A stretch of 64,000 bases of DNA from Trichinella spiralis. Its lineage: Eukaryota > Nematoda > Enoplea > Trichinellida > Trichinellidae. The position numbers were made by a program, and so were the translations under genes. The stretch is taken from positions 3,991,175 to 4,055,174 of the forward strand of contig CM012954.1 of NCBI GenBank assembly GCA_000181795.3, given 5' to 3'. Within the stretch, counting starts at the first letter, position 1; the number at the start of each line of letters is the position of its first letter. Of the stretch, positions 39,608-50,990 are shown one piece after another. Under the pieces are notes generated by a model. The model made no database searches and was not told the origin of the DNA. It saw only the letters and a list, made by a program, of their open reading frames with translations.

Positions 39608-40113
39608 TCATAATTTTCATTTGTTGAACTTCTTCGATTAACTGCAGTTGGTTTTTTCTTTTGCTTTTTCATCCGCAATTGTACCGTATTTTGTACCATA
39701 TGCCGACTGTTCACGTGAGATGAAGTTTCAATTGCTGCATTTGGACAATGGATGACAAAAAAGAAACCATTTTATGAAATCACCACTATCGTAAATTTCA
39801 TACATGAATTTTTAAAAAAAATTTAACAATGTGCTTGTATATCATCATCATGCTTTATTTTTCTATCTCTTTTACTTCTTTTTTGTATATCTTATTCTTT
39901 GTGTATAATTTGATTTACACGGCTGCTTAGCTTTATTAAATGTTGTAGTATTGTAAAAAATGGCAGAAACGAAAAAAAAGATCTAAATAAATGTATGCCG
40001 ATATGAATTTGCAGAAATATGTGCATGTTTTAATATTTCGTTTCAAGTGTAATTAATATTTGTGGTAATAAAAGAGAGAGAGAGAGAGAGACTGACTATA
40101 AGGAGGTGGAATG
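39608..40113. other. Convergent 3' spacer, CECR2 / fibrinogen-domain gene
   Basis: 3' flanks of two converging genes, with AATAAA signals near 39,984 and 40,067 and a GA run. No further gene is seen. Confidence 0.55.
40072..40091. repeat. (GA)n microsatellite
   Basis: About nine GA dinucleotides just beyond the stop of the fibrinogen-domain gene. Confidence 0.85.
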
Positions 40114-42276
40114 TCAAACGACGGGTTTGTAGTGGGAGGGTCGAATTTTCATTGTACTCTGTTTCAGGTGGATCCAGTCGGATGTGTTGATGTCGAACCA
40201 TATCATGCCGATATCGTGACGACCGTTCAAATTCGCCTTCTGACAATGGTTGAACCACCAGCCGCTTTCGTAAAATTTCGCACAGTGAGTACTGCTGGCG
40301 TCTTGGTCCCTGTCGCCGGTGCTGAAGCGCATGCCGTTGTGTTCGCTGAGCGCGTCACTCAAATTGCCCGTATAGCCGCCGACGTGCAACGCGAAACCGT
40401 TCACTTCGGAACCCAGGCTGAAATTTGCATACTTGGCGACGAAATAACGCCCAAAAACGTCGATGGTTTCGATTTTCAAAGCGTATTTCGCGTTGCTGGT
40501 CATGGCGTGGATGTGCCGATTGCCGAGCCAGAAGTTGGAATCCAACTGGCCGAAGCCGTTTTTGTAATTGGTCCAATTTTGATTGAAATCCACACCGCCG
40601 TCCAGTCGACGCTGAATTACCGTCCAACCGCCCAATTCATCCTGCATATCACAATAGACGCGTACTGTAGTATTGTAATTTTTCAAGTGCAACAAGTGGA
40701 GGCCGCTGTGGTAAGTAGCCGCTTGGGATGCAGTTTCAAAAGTGCAATCTGAAAACAAACAAACAAGGAAAAAAAGTAAGTAAACAAACTGTCTTGTCTG
40801 TGTTTTCGAGTTGGCAATTCTATGATCGCAACAATGATTACCGTTCGGCAGTTGTTCTTCCAACAGCGATATGCGCAACAGGGCGTTGTTCAGGCTGCGG
40901 TTGAATTTAGGTATATTTTCCATGGTGTCCAAAGATTTCAAAATATCTTTCGAGTGCTCTTTCAAAGTGGCATAGTCAGCTTTGGAGCGTAATTTCAGAT
41001 AGATATCTTTTAGCTGGATGTCAATTTGCGCTGAAAGAGAGAGAGAGAAAGAGAGAAAAGGTGAAGAAAAAAGAGCAAACGGTATGTGTGAGTGCGTGTG
41101 TGTGTGTGTGTGTATGTGCGTAGTGTAAATTTTTTGAAAATTTTCCAATATGCTTACGAAATTTCTTCTCAGCTCGCATAAGTTCGAGTCGGATTTCGGC
41201 AAGTTGGACATCCTGTTCCAAATCTTTGTTGTTGTTCTTGAGCTCGTGAACGGAGATGTTCAAAAAATTAGCCCTCAAATTGTTCAGCTTACTTCCGTAG
41301 CGGTGCAGGTCGGTTTCGAAGCGGTTGTTCGATTGTTTCAAGTGTTGAATCGCGTTGAACTGATCCATCTGCAATCGTTTGATCAAGTCGAGCGTTTTGA
41401 CAACTTCTCGCCTCGATTCGAACGTTTGGCTGGCGATCAGCGTTTCGCGTTCTTCGACCCTTTTCACCAGCGCACAACAGTTGGATACTTGGCTTTCCAG
41501 GCGTTCCAGTCGTTCGGAAATGGACTTTTCCCACTCTTTTGCCCTACCGAACCCACCCCTCGCGAATGCTAATCCGCCAGAGACGTGGCCGCCGCCACTG
41601 CCGCTCGAATCGGTCGTGATCGTATCCGTTTCCCATTCCAATTTCTCCACGCCAGGGTCCACGAAATTATTCATCCCACTGGCGGCCGCCGGTTCAACAG
41701 GAACCAACGCCTCCAGAGTGGACAGGCGTTGGTTGAATTCAAGCTCCAGCCTGCTCAGGCGCTTTTCCAACTGTTCAGTGTGCAAGAGTAGATTTTCAAT
41801 TTGCTTTTCACTTTGTTCCATGTAGGCTAAAAGTTCGGACGGCTGTTTCATCTCTTCCAACGTTTTGATCTGCACAATGTTGGATGTGAAATTGCTCTGC
41901 CGACGGGACAATTTCCACTGCTGTTGTCGCGGCTTTGCCGTTGTATAAGCAATAAGTTGATCTTCTTCGTCGTAAATTTCACCATCATCTCCAGTGTCCA
42001 TCGTTTTGGACAACAGATTTTCCAAACGGTCAATTCTCTTGCGATCGGCATTTCTGGAACAGCAACAAAGCAATCAAAAAAAAACACCCACACCCCCACA
42101 CACACATGGCTTATTACCTACCTTTCATATTTGAGTATAGTTAATTCGTTGATCAAATGTTTATTTTCAATATTAACTTGTTGACAAAATTTTTCACAAT
42201 TTTTTATTTCACCAAATATAAATGGAATGATTGTGATTGAAAATAAATAGATGGATAATAATAATTGATTTGTCAT
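40114..42276 (-). CDS. Secreted coiled-coil protein with fibrinogen C-terminal domain
   Basis: Four exons (42276-42122, 42053-41158, 41030-40842, 40748-40114) join in phase into 624 residues. Residues 1-22 or so are a signal peptide (LLLSIYLFSITIIPFIFG). The middle 400 residues are rich in Glu, Lys, Leu and Arg with heptad-like spacing (for example RIDRLENLLSKTM, EKQIENLLLHTEQLEKRLSR, SISERLERLESQ), so it probably forms coiled-coil oligomers. The last 210 residues are a fibrinogen-related domain: CTFETASQAATYHSGLH, VYCDMQDELGGWTVIQRR, FWLGNRHIHAMTS, MRFSTGDRDQD, CAKFYESGWWFNHCQKANLN, IHLKQSTMKIRP. The DRDQD region keeps acidic residues of the calcium site. This is the architecture of angiopoietin-like and ficolin-like proteins; the ligand is unknown. 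A (GT)n-(GA)n tract sits in its second intron. Confidence 0.92.
41031..41120. repeat. (GA)n and (GT)n tract in an intron
   Basis: Imperfect GA repeats followed by GT repeats fill most of the small intron between exons 2 and 3 of the fibrinogen-domain gene. Confidence 0.8.
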
Positions 42277-43194
42277 CAAGTGAAAAGAACAGTTTAAATA
42301 AGATGGAATTTTGAAAACAAATGAGCTAAGCTCGCAGCTAGTGAAAAAGCAGTTAGTTATATATATAAAAGAGAGGGAGAGAGAGAGAGAGAAAGCGAGA
42401 GCAAGAGAGAGAGAGAGAGAGGGAAAAAATGACAGTTGGTTGTTTTGACGTATGCGAAGATTGGTCTCTGTTTTATAACACTAGAAGCAGGCGTTTGTGC
42501 TTTCTTTATTCAATTGTCTTCGGCAACATTGAGCAAGCCAAAAGCACACCAAGCGGAAAAGCACAGCAGCTTTCACGTTCCGTCTCGTTAATTAGCTTAA
42601 ATATAGGTCGAGGTCATGCTGCACTCTCATTTCGACTATTTTAAGTTTTTTTCTTTTTTATAAATTCTGTATATTTTTTCAAATTCGTAAAACATTACAG
42701 TATGTTTTTTAATTTTAAATAAAAAAACCTCTTGCATACATGCGCTGTTATTTTTTTCAAATAAACTATTTTTTATTATATCTATTTTATTATTCACATT
42801 CAAATATTTCATTCAAAAGTTAATTTTTTATTAAAAAAACTTACTTCATCATTTTGTAAAAATCAAATTATCCATTTTTATAATAATGAATGTTTGAATT
42901 CTTTTCACTTTTGTACCTTACTTCATTTATTTTTTACTGAGTACTGTACTTGTGGTATGAATAAGTTTAAGAAAATTCAGTTATTATTTTAAAAGTAAAA
43001 AATTCATTTGATAAAGATTTTTTAAAATTTCATAAATTTTATTTTATTTTATTAAAGCGGAAAAACAATTTGTACAATGAATGACAACAAGGATGTTACA
43101 ATGGTCAAACAGAGCAGGTAATAAGGGCTTGATATGTGGAATGTATGAGTAGGCAGGTATTTTAGCTACCTGAATGTGGCGAAAAGCCTTTGAG
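42277..43194. other. Spacer with GA-rich microsatellite
   Basis: Region between the fibrinogen-domain start and the end of the Kunitz gene. A GAGA-rich tract covers about 42,369-42,421 just upstream of the fibrinogen-domain gene and may be promoter-associated. No coding sequence is recognised. Confidence 0.55.
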
Positions 43195-46100
43195 CTAGTA
43201 CGGCTTTGCCGTAGATGGCATGTACTGTTTTATTGATTGATCCGGTGCTTGAGAACAACAGTAATAGTCGAGACCATTGTAATAACAACTAGTGTCGGGC
43301 GGGCAGGTCATTTGACCAGGAAGGCAATGCAAAAATGATCCATCGTGATTCTTCACCGGAACTTCACCGCTGGCACAGGGGGGTGGAAGGCGACTGCTGT
43401 AGTGCTGTCGACCGGAAGCTACACCTAATCAAGCAAAAAAGTCATATTTATTTTGCCATGTGAAAAAAAGTAGAAAAATTTTTTTTTACCATATGGTTCG
43501 ACTGGTAATGAAGGAGCAGGTGAGGTGGGTGCAACTGACTGAAGATATGGCACTTGAGCAGTAGCTAAAATACATGCCAAAAGTGTATTACGTGTACATC
43601 ATCACTTCAAGGAAAATTGTAGTGCAAAAAAATTTACCGTAAGGTGGAGGCGGTGAATGCATAACTGAAATTGGAGGTGTTACATAAGGTGGTGAAGATT
43701 CAAACTCGGAAGCGCTTATTGTGGGCGGTGGAAAATATTCATTATTATTGTACAACTGTTGTTCTTGTTGCATTAGTTCACCTGACGAAAGTTAATTTTC
43801 CATTTATTGTCATGTACAAAAATATTCGACGATACTACATACCAGGAATGTAACGAATTTCTTGTTCAGGAAAAGTAGGAGGAGCCATTACATGCAAAAG
43901 TGGAGGAGGTTGGGGCGGTGAGATTGTTGGACCTTGTTGAACATCCGGTTCTGGTGTAATTTTGTAACCGGAGAAAACATTTTTCGGTTCAAATCCTGGA
44001 GCTTCTAAATAAAGTATCATTTGTGAAAATTTGAACTGATAAAATTGTAAACTTGCTCAAATTTGTCTATTTCTCAGAACCCTCCAATACTGATTTTTAG
44101 ATTTTATTTTTTTTAAAAGTTTTCCAACAATCAAGCTACTACTATTCTAAATTATGCAACAATTAAACTGCTTGATTTACTGTTATCTAAGTTTCTATCA
44201 TTTTTATCAGTTGGCGTCATTTTTGTTCCTAAAATCTCATCTGGTTGAATTTTTTTCACAAATAATTGCACGAATTAAATATTTTCATACTTGGTGAATC
44301 TTTGTCTTTTGAAAGTGAATCCGTAAGCTTCTCTTCCGGAGGAATGTATCCAGGCGCCGCTGGAAAATGGAAATTTATCAAATGAAAATATAATGTCAAA
44401 TGGACAACTTTACACTTACAGGTCGGGCTTGCAGTGACTTCTGGTTCAGAATCTAAAGCACAAAAAATGCATTGTAATCTATGCAAACTGAATTTTTAGA
44501 AAATACAACTGATTGTGAAAAAGTTTAGTTTTGGCAGTGCTGTTTTGATATTTAATTTGATTTGATTTGATTTTTTAATACTTAAAGAAATTTAAAAAAC
44601 ATTTTCAAATAAACATTAATGGATGAATGATTTTTTTACCGTCATCTTCTCGAGCTTGTTTTCTTTCTTCGTATTCTTTTTCTACTTCTGAAAATGAAAA
44701 ACACTTCTATGCAATGTTCAATTTAGCATGTCGATTCAAATTTACCATCAGCTATTCTTTCACAATGAAATATGCAATTTTCTTTTGAATAAAAGTGATT
44801 TCGGTTTCCACCACAACCGCCGTATTGAAAACTTCGACATTTTTTAGTACCTCGATCGTAGTACCAGCGTTCAACATAATTTGAGCATCTTCCTGGATGC
44901 TGAAAATATTTGCTCCTGTTATGAACATCTTATGTTTTGAACACGATGTATTTTTATTATTCATCTTATACACGTGAGGGGACATCTTACACTTTGGTCG
45001 AACAATTGCTTACCAATTCATCAAGACACTTTGCCAAAGGATCCTGTTCATCATTAATCATTGCAAATACGATCGCACTTCCGGGCATCTGGCCTTCAGA
45101 ATGTTGACCATTTTCGCCTGTATATACGGGCACAAGGGGTATGGAATGTTCTCGAGAAGCTTAAAAACACAACAACAATAATGTAATAAAATTAATTTGT
45201 CTATCTATCTAGATGAAATTTTGAAATCAAAAAGAATTACCCTGCCAAATTTCATCATTCATGTCAACTTTAATTCGTCGCGCTAATTGCTTGCAAATTT
45301 TTGTCAAACTATCTTTATCCAATCTTATAGTTCTACCATCTCGAGTATTCAAATCGACAGACGTATTTCCTTCTGCAACAAGATCAACCAGTGTTTCTTC
45401 AAGATCCCCTACTGTAGAAGCGGTTTGGTTTTCTTTCAGCTCTTTTGTAATTTTGTCAATGACTGCATGAACAACAGCATGAGTATCGCCTTCAGAATCA
45501 TGTTCATCTGGTGTTTCTTGTTCGTTTTCTGACCGAGTCGTGTTCCAATTTTCTTCCAATTCTGATATGCTTTCTGTTGTACTGAGATCATCACTTTTAA
45601 CAGTGGTCTCTTTAAATTGATCACTTTTGTGAACGACTTGCTGTAAAACATTTGGAACGGTCAGTGTTTCTGTCTTTTGACCTTAAATGTTAATTTTATC
45701 AAATTACACGAGTCCGGAATTGTGTGCTATGCATGCAAAAAAGAAAAATACCTCGGACACATCTCCTTCTGCATTCTTGACTGGAAGAAAAGCTGTTAGC
45801 GTTGCCACCGCATCCGGTAAAAATGAACAATTTGCAATCTCCAATTGATGGATCATAATACCATCGAATGAACTCGTCATTGCAAAATCCAACATCCAGT
45901 GGACGATAGCAAATATCATCGGATGCAGGATAGTCAATTTCACTTTCTAAAAGTAGAAGATAAATAAATCTGCAATAAATCGAATATGCTAAAAATGCTT
46001 ACGCGCATTGCACATTTTGAGGCATTCTTTTTCATTTGCAAAGTTGTTCCCGTTTCCTCCGCATCCTGAATATGAGAACTGCTTGCACGCACCTTTTGGT

Positions 46101-49100
46101 CTGTCATAGTACCAACGGTTGTAGCTTTCTTTGCAAGTACCCTTATCAACCGGATGATGACAAACATTCAGCGGTAAGCCTGAAAGAGTTTTTCTTTTTT
46201 GAAAATTTTCTCCTCCTCCTCTTTTCTTTCAATCACATAAACTAATATGTACGTTCAATGCAAACGTTGACGCATTCCAGCTGTGATGCGAAATTGTTGT
46301 CATTTCCATTACATCCGGTGTATACGAATGCTTCACACTTGTGATTGCCTTTGTTATAATGCCAGCGGACATCAACTCCATCACAGTTACCAGTTTCTAC
46401 GGGCTGAAGACAGCCGATTGGAATTGGCTGAAAGAGATCTTCGTTGTCTAAATGTTTTAAAATAAATTGTTTCACTCCATTTCAAAAAAGATTTCTTCAA
46501 ATTAAAAAATTGTTCACTCACTGTTGACTTTCATAGCTGGAAAACTCACTGCAGCTTTCAACCTTTGTACCAGCTCAGTATCTTTACTTTCTTCATCAGT
46601 ATAATCTTAAAATTATAATTATTACAATCAATAAGCCATGTAAAAAGTGTAAAAATGAAAAATTTGAATTAAATCTAAAATTTACCAGTCGTTTCGTAGT
46701 CATTGTCATCGGTGTCGTCAACTCCAATAGTATCACTGCTTGAATCACCTGAAATTCACATTTAGTGTGAAAATTTGATTTATTTTGCAACACCAATTTC
46801 ACCTCTGACACATGCGGATATGCATTCCTCTTTGCCGACAAAATTGTTCTCATTTCCATCACAACCGCCGTATATAAATTTTCGGCATTTGTTTGCCGAA
46901 GGGTCATAATACCAACGTTGAAAAGCGCCTCTGCAGACTCCAACTTTTTTAGGTAGCATACAAGGATCTTAAAATTGAAATTTGCATGCGTGTGTGCGAT
47001 TGAAAGAAAAAGAAAAATTCCCTCCACGAAAACTGCATACCAGCACAAACATCAGTACAATGCTTTTCAGTGAGGAAGTTGTTTCCATTTCCGCCGCAAC
47101 CGCTGTAAATGAACTGCACACACTGGTTCTTTTTCGCATCCCAAAACCTTAAAGCAAATTTTGCCAGTGAAAGGTATAATTATTTTCATATTATTCAAAT
47201 TTTTATGTTTTATGTTTCCAATCAATTACCATCTTCTCAGTCTTCTGCTACAGTGTCCTTTGACTGCGGGTTGTGAACAACGTTGGAATTTATTATCTTC
47301 AGAATTTTCAGCCGACGGTTTTCTGGTACCGTATTCTATTCTATCAGAAAAGCTAGTCTGCACAGTATGCTGCGCTGGCTTCACGGTTACAGAAGAAACA
47401 GTGTTGACAACAATCAGATCGGGATCTTTGTCTTGAACAACCCGTGATGGTTTCAACTCAGGCTTTTTCTCTGAGCTTTTCTGTTGTTGTTGTTGTTGTT
47501 CTTCACCACCTTGAGTGGTTTCAAGTTGAATTAATTTTTCAGCAATTTGCTTTTGATTCCATCTTGTCGTGGAATCTTTACGACCTCCACAAGTTTGTTT
47601 GCAATCAGAAAGACGCTTGAAGTTGTTCTGATTTCCTCCACAACCTCCGTAGAAAAAATAGTTGCACTCTTCCAGTTGAACGTCGTAGTAGAATCTCAGT
47701 TCGAATAAATCACAAAATCCTCTCTCTTTTTTCTGTTCACACAGTGCCGGTCTTGTTTTCAAATTTGACGCTACTTCTGTAATAAAACAAGAGATAAAGG
47801 TAACAATGTTTCTGCACAGTGCAATTTTGGTACCGTTGTTGAGAATATCCGGACAACAGTAGGCCTTTTCACTGGTGTATATGCATTTGAAATCACTTGG
47901 ACAGCTTTGCAAAAAGCAGTCGAACAAATTCCCGTTGGTATCCACCAACGGACTGGTGCGCTTTGGGCATACTGGTTGACGATGTTCTTTGCAAGAAATT
48001 TCACACTCTTCCTCCGTACGGTAGTTGTTCCCGTTGCCTCCGCATCCACTGTACGTGAACGTTTGGCACTTTGACAATTGAAAATCGAAATACCTGCAAA
48101 CAATTTCGACCGTATTAATTAATTATTTCATATGAAAAATTGAATTTTAACAATTTTTTCAATCATTTTCTTGAGAATTTTTCTTCATTTGTATATTGTT
48201 TTGTACAAACTAAGTAAGTACAATAGGAAGAAATCATCTTCAACTGATTGACATTCTTATTGTTGAATTGAAAAAAAATAATTTTACTTACTATTTAATC
48301 TAATCTAATCTAATATAATATAATATAATATAATCTAGCTGTGAAGTAATATAATAATTTTGTGCGATTGGAGATGATGAGAAAAAATGAAATGTGCTGA
48401 AAATGTATGAATTTGTATATGCATTGAAATGGAAAAATCTGATTCTGTGCAGATGCAACGGAAGAAGAAGCTCACCATCGTTGTGTTTCATTTTTGCAAT
48501 GACCTGCATCATAAGCAACACTGCACTGGGATGAAAATTTATTCGATATTGGGGCACTTGTCAACTGAGGCTGGGCAGTTGCTACGGTCGGGACAGTGGG
48601 CCGGCCTTAAAAGTATTTCAAATGGTCAATTTATTTATTGTTCATTGAAATCACCAGCTGACTGTCTGTCATTGTTATTATTACCAATTTTTCGAATTCT
48701 AATAATGTCGACATGTTTTGTCACTTTTGGAATTTCTTTTGAAACTTCCAATGAAGAAGGAGGAGACGACGATGATGATGCTTTCGACGGTGCAGGAGTT
48801 TGCTGTAAATCATCTGCAGCAAAAATATTATAACAATACAAGAGTGATAAGCAAAGTAAAGTATAATAAAATAAAGTTACCTGCTAGGTTGGAATTTAGA
48901 CAGCGTCGTTCACATTCTGCAGCTGATTTAAATAAGTCTAATTTTTGTTCATTAGCACCTTCGCACAGTGAAGCTGGATAAGCAACGCATCGGCCATCTT
49001 TAACATAATAGCGCAATGCGATTCTTAATTTGCTCCCATCGGAGCATGCAGATTGAAATTGTTGACGAAAGCAAGCATTTTCTTCCGCATTCACTAGAAG

Positions 49101-49224
49101 GTGAAGAAGAAGGTGAAAAAATAACAATATATATATATATAAGTTTCAAATTCAACTTACCGAAGCTGAGATATAAAAGCAGAACTTGAACACTGAACAG
49201 TACCACATTCTGGACTTGTGCCAT
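43195..49224 (-). CDS. Secreted multi-Kunitz protein with nine Kunitz domains
   Basis: Twenty-three exons join in phase into 1276 residues, from the signal-peptide exon 49224-49161 (VVLFSVQVLLLYLSFG) to 43424-43195. Kunitz domains lie at roughly residues 27-83, 168-225, 275-330, 432-483, 485-537, 597-650, 657-708, 722-774 and 967-1019, each with six cysteines and RWYYD/CGGNxNNF-type motifs. Several are split by an intron after the conserved Trp. Lustrin-like Cys blocks follow domain 2 (CPSDFKCIYTSEKAYCCP) and close the protein (CPPDTSCYYNGLDYYCC). Acidic linkers (777-965) and a Pro-rich tail (1040-1200) separate them. A basic P1 residue, expected for trypsin-like targets, occurs only in domains 2 (K), 5 (R) and 7 (K). 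The layout recalls nematode MLT-11-type cuticle/moulting inhibitors; that assignment is inference. The 5' exons lie in a large palindrome. Confidence 0.93.
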
Positions 49225-49320
49225 TCTATAAAATATACAATAGTAGAGAAAGCTGTTAAACTTTGTTGAAGCGAAATTTTCGAAATGAAGCACGTTCAAC
49301 GTCTCTGCAACTAATTAACT

Positions 49321-49336
49321 ATACGCGTATACATAC

Positions 49337-49408
<72 letters not shown>

Positions 49409-49416
49409 GTATGTAT
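49321..49416. repeat. Self-complementary (CATA)n-(TA)n-(TATG)n centre
   Basis: CATA repeats, about 25 TA dinucleotides and TATG repeats, symmetrical about position 49,372. This is the hinge of the palindrome and could form a hairpin or cruciform. Confidence 0.9.
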
Positions 49417-49521
49417 GCGCGTATAGTTAATTAGTTGCAGAGACGGGGAACGTGCTTCATTTCAAAAATTTCGCTTCAACCAAAGTTTAACAGCTTTCTC
49501 TACTATTGTATATTTTATAGA

Positions 49522-50274
49522 ATGGGCACAAGTCCAGAATGTGGTACTGTTCAGTGTTCAAGTTCTGCTTTTATATCTCAGCTTCGGTAAGTTGAATTTG
49601 AAACTTATATATATATATATTGTTATTTTTTTCACCTTCTTCTTCACCTTTCTAGTGAATGCGGAAGAAAATGCTTGCTTTCGTCAACAATTTCAATCTG
49701 CATGCTCCGATGGGAGCAAATTAAGAATCGCATTGCGCTATTATGTTAAAGATGGCCGATGCGTTGCTTATCCAGCTTCACTGTGCGAAGGTGCTAATGA
49801 ACAAAAATTTGATTTATTTAAATCAGCTGCAGAATGTGAGGGGCGGGGTGAAAAATTACAACCTAGCAGGTAACTTTATTTTATTATACTTTACTTTGCT
49901 TATCACTCTTGTATTGTTATAATATTTTTGCTGCAGATGATTTACAGCAAACTCCTGCACCGTCGAAAGCATCATCATCGTCGTCTCCTCCTTCTTCATT
50001 GGAAGTTTCAAAAGAAATTCCAAAAGTGACAAAACATGTCGACATTATTAGAATTCGAAAAATTGGTAATAATAACAATGACAGACAGTCAGCTGGTGAT
50101 TTCAATGAACAATAAATAAATTGACCATTTGAAATACTTTTAAGGCCGGCCCACTGTCCCGACCGTAGCAACTGCCCAGCCTCAGTTGACAAGTGCCCCA
50201 ATATCGAATAAATTTTCATCCCAGTGCAGTGTTGCTTATGATGCAGGTCATTGCAAAAATGAAACACAACGATG
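49522..50274 (+). pseudogene. Head-to-head partial copy of Kunitz gene exons 1-4
   Basis: Copy of the first four Kunitz exons on the opposite strand: 49522-49586, 49656-49869, 49937-50065, 50145-50274. All splice sites are kept and exons 3 and 4 are the same length as their partners. Exon 1 has an extra G right after the ATG, which throws the signal peptide out of frame from that start. Exon 2 has one extra base and a cluster of changes that turns the last two cysteines region CERRC into a glycine-rich CEGRG, removing a Kunitz cysteine and shifting frame. No exon 5 equivalent follows, so the second Kunitz domain is cut in half. It is therefore a non-functional partial copy, either real or an assembly product. 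Confidence 0.8.
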
Positions 50275-50782
50275 GTGAGCTTCTTCTTCCGTTGCATCTG
50301 CACAGAATCAGATTTTTCCATTTCAATGAAATACAAGTTCCCAAATTTTCAGGACATGTCATTTTTTCACAGCATCTCGAATCCCGCAAAATTATTATAT
50401 TACTTCACTGCTTCATTATATTATAGTATATTATACTACATTAGATTAAAGTATCCAGATCATCAAATTATCTTTTTTGAATTCAACAATACATTTTGAA
50501 ATCAGGTTGAAAATGATTTCTTCTTATTGTACTTACTTATATTGTCCTCAACAATATCCAACTATTCTCTTGTTCTCGTATGAATGATTGACTGAATTGT
50601 TCACCATATTTTTTTACTATAATCTAATTGACTACTACTTCCAAATGTGTATGCCGACAGTTCGATTTCTCAATGTCACAACGTTTCACAATCTCTTTGT
50701 ATGGATCTTGGCGTTCCAAAGATCTGTCCTCTTTGTCATCAGTAGCGCGAAATTTCCTGAGCTGACCTTCGTTTGCATGCAT

Positions 50783-50792
50783 GNNNNNNNNN
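50783..50792. other. Assembly gap (10 N)
   Basis: Ten unknown bases separate a GCATGC end from a C-rich start, marking a join of two contigs of unknown true distance. Confidence 0.98.
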
Positions 50793-50880
50793 NCCCTTCC
50801 CCCCAGTGGAGAGGGAAACAACCACCCACATACTTTCCCCCACATGCGCGCGCGCTCGCAAACACATATTTATGTACTTT

Positions 50881-50990
50881 ATATACATAAATATATATTT
50901 ATATATATATATATATATATAATATATATATATATGTATGTAGGTATGTATATATGTGTTTGTGTGTGCGCGCGTGTGTGGTGTATGTAT
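50881..50990. repeat. (TA)n / (TG)n / (CG) compound microsatellite
   Basis: TA runs, then TATG and TG repeats with a short CGCGCG core, 90 bases after the assembly gap. Confidence 0.85.

Larger units (their letters stand above)
48180..50560. repeat. Large imperfect inverted duplication (palindrome), arms about 1.2 kb
   Basis: The sequence from about 48,180 to 49,372 is repeated in reverse complement from about 49,373 to 50,560. The inner parts are near identical, including intron and untranslated bases. Beyond about 48,440 and 50,315 the match falls but is still recognisable (shared TCTTCTTATTGTACTTACTT-like block near 48,225 and 50,520). The outer break lies inside intron 4 of the Kunitz gene. 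There is essentially no unique spacer; the centre is a TA-rich tract. Confidence 0.92.

Noticed and set aside
40111-42105. Long plus-strand frames opposite the fibrinogen-domain gene
   Set aside because: They are antisense to a clear multi-exon coding gene and carry no known motif.
48429-48833. Plus-strand 134-codon frame, also present mirrored at 49,917-50,336
   Set aside because: Antisense to Kunitz exons 3-4 and duplicated only because the DNA is an inverted repeat.
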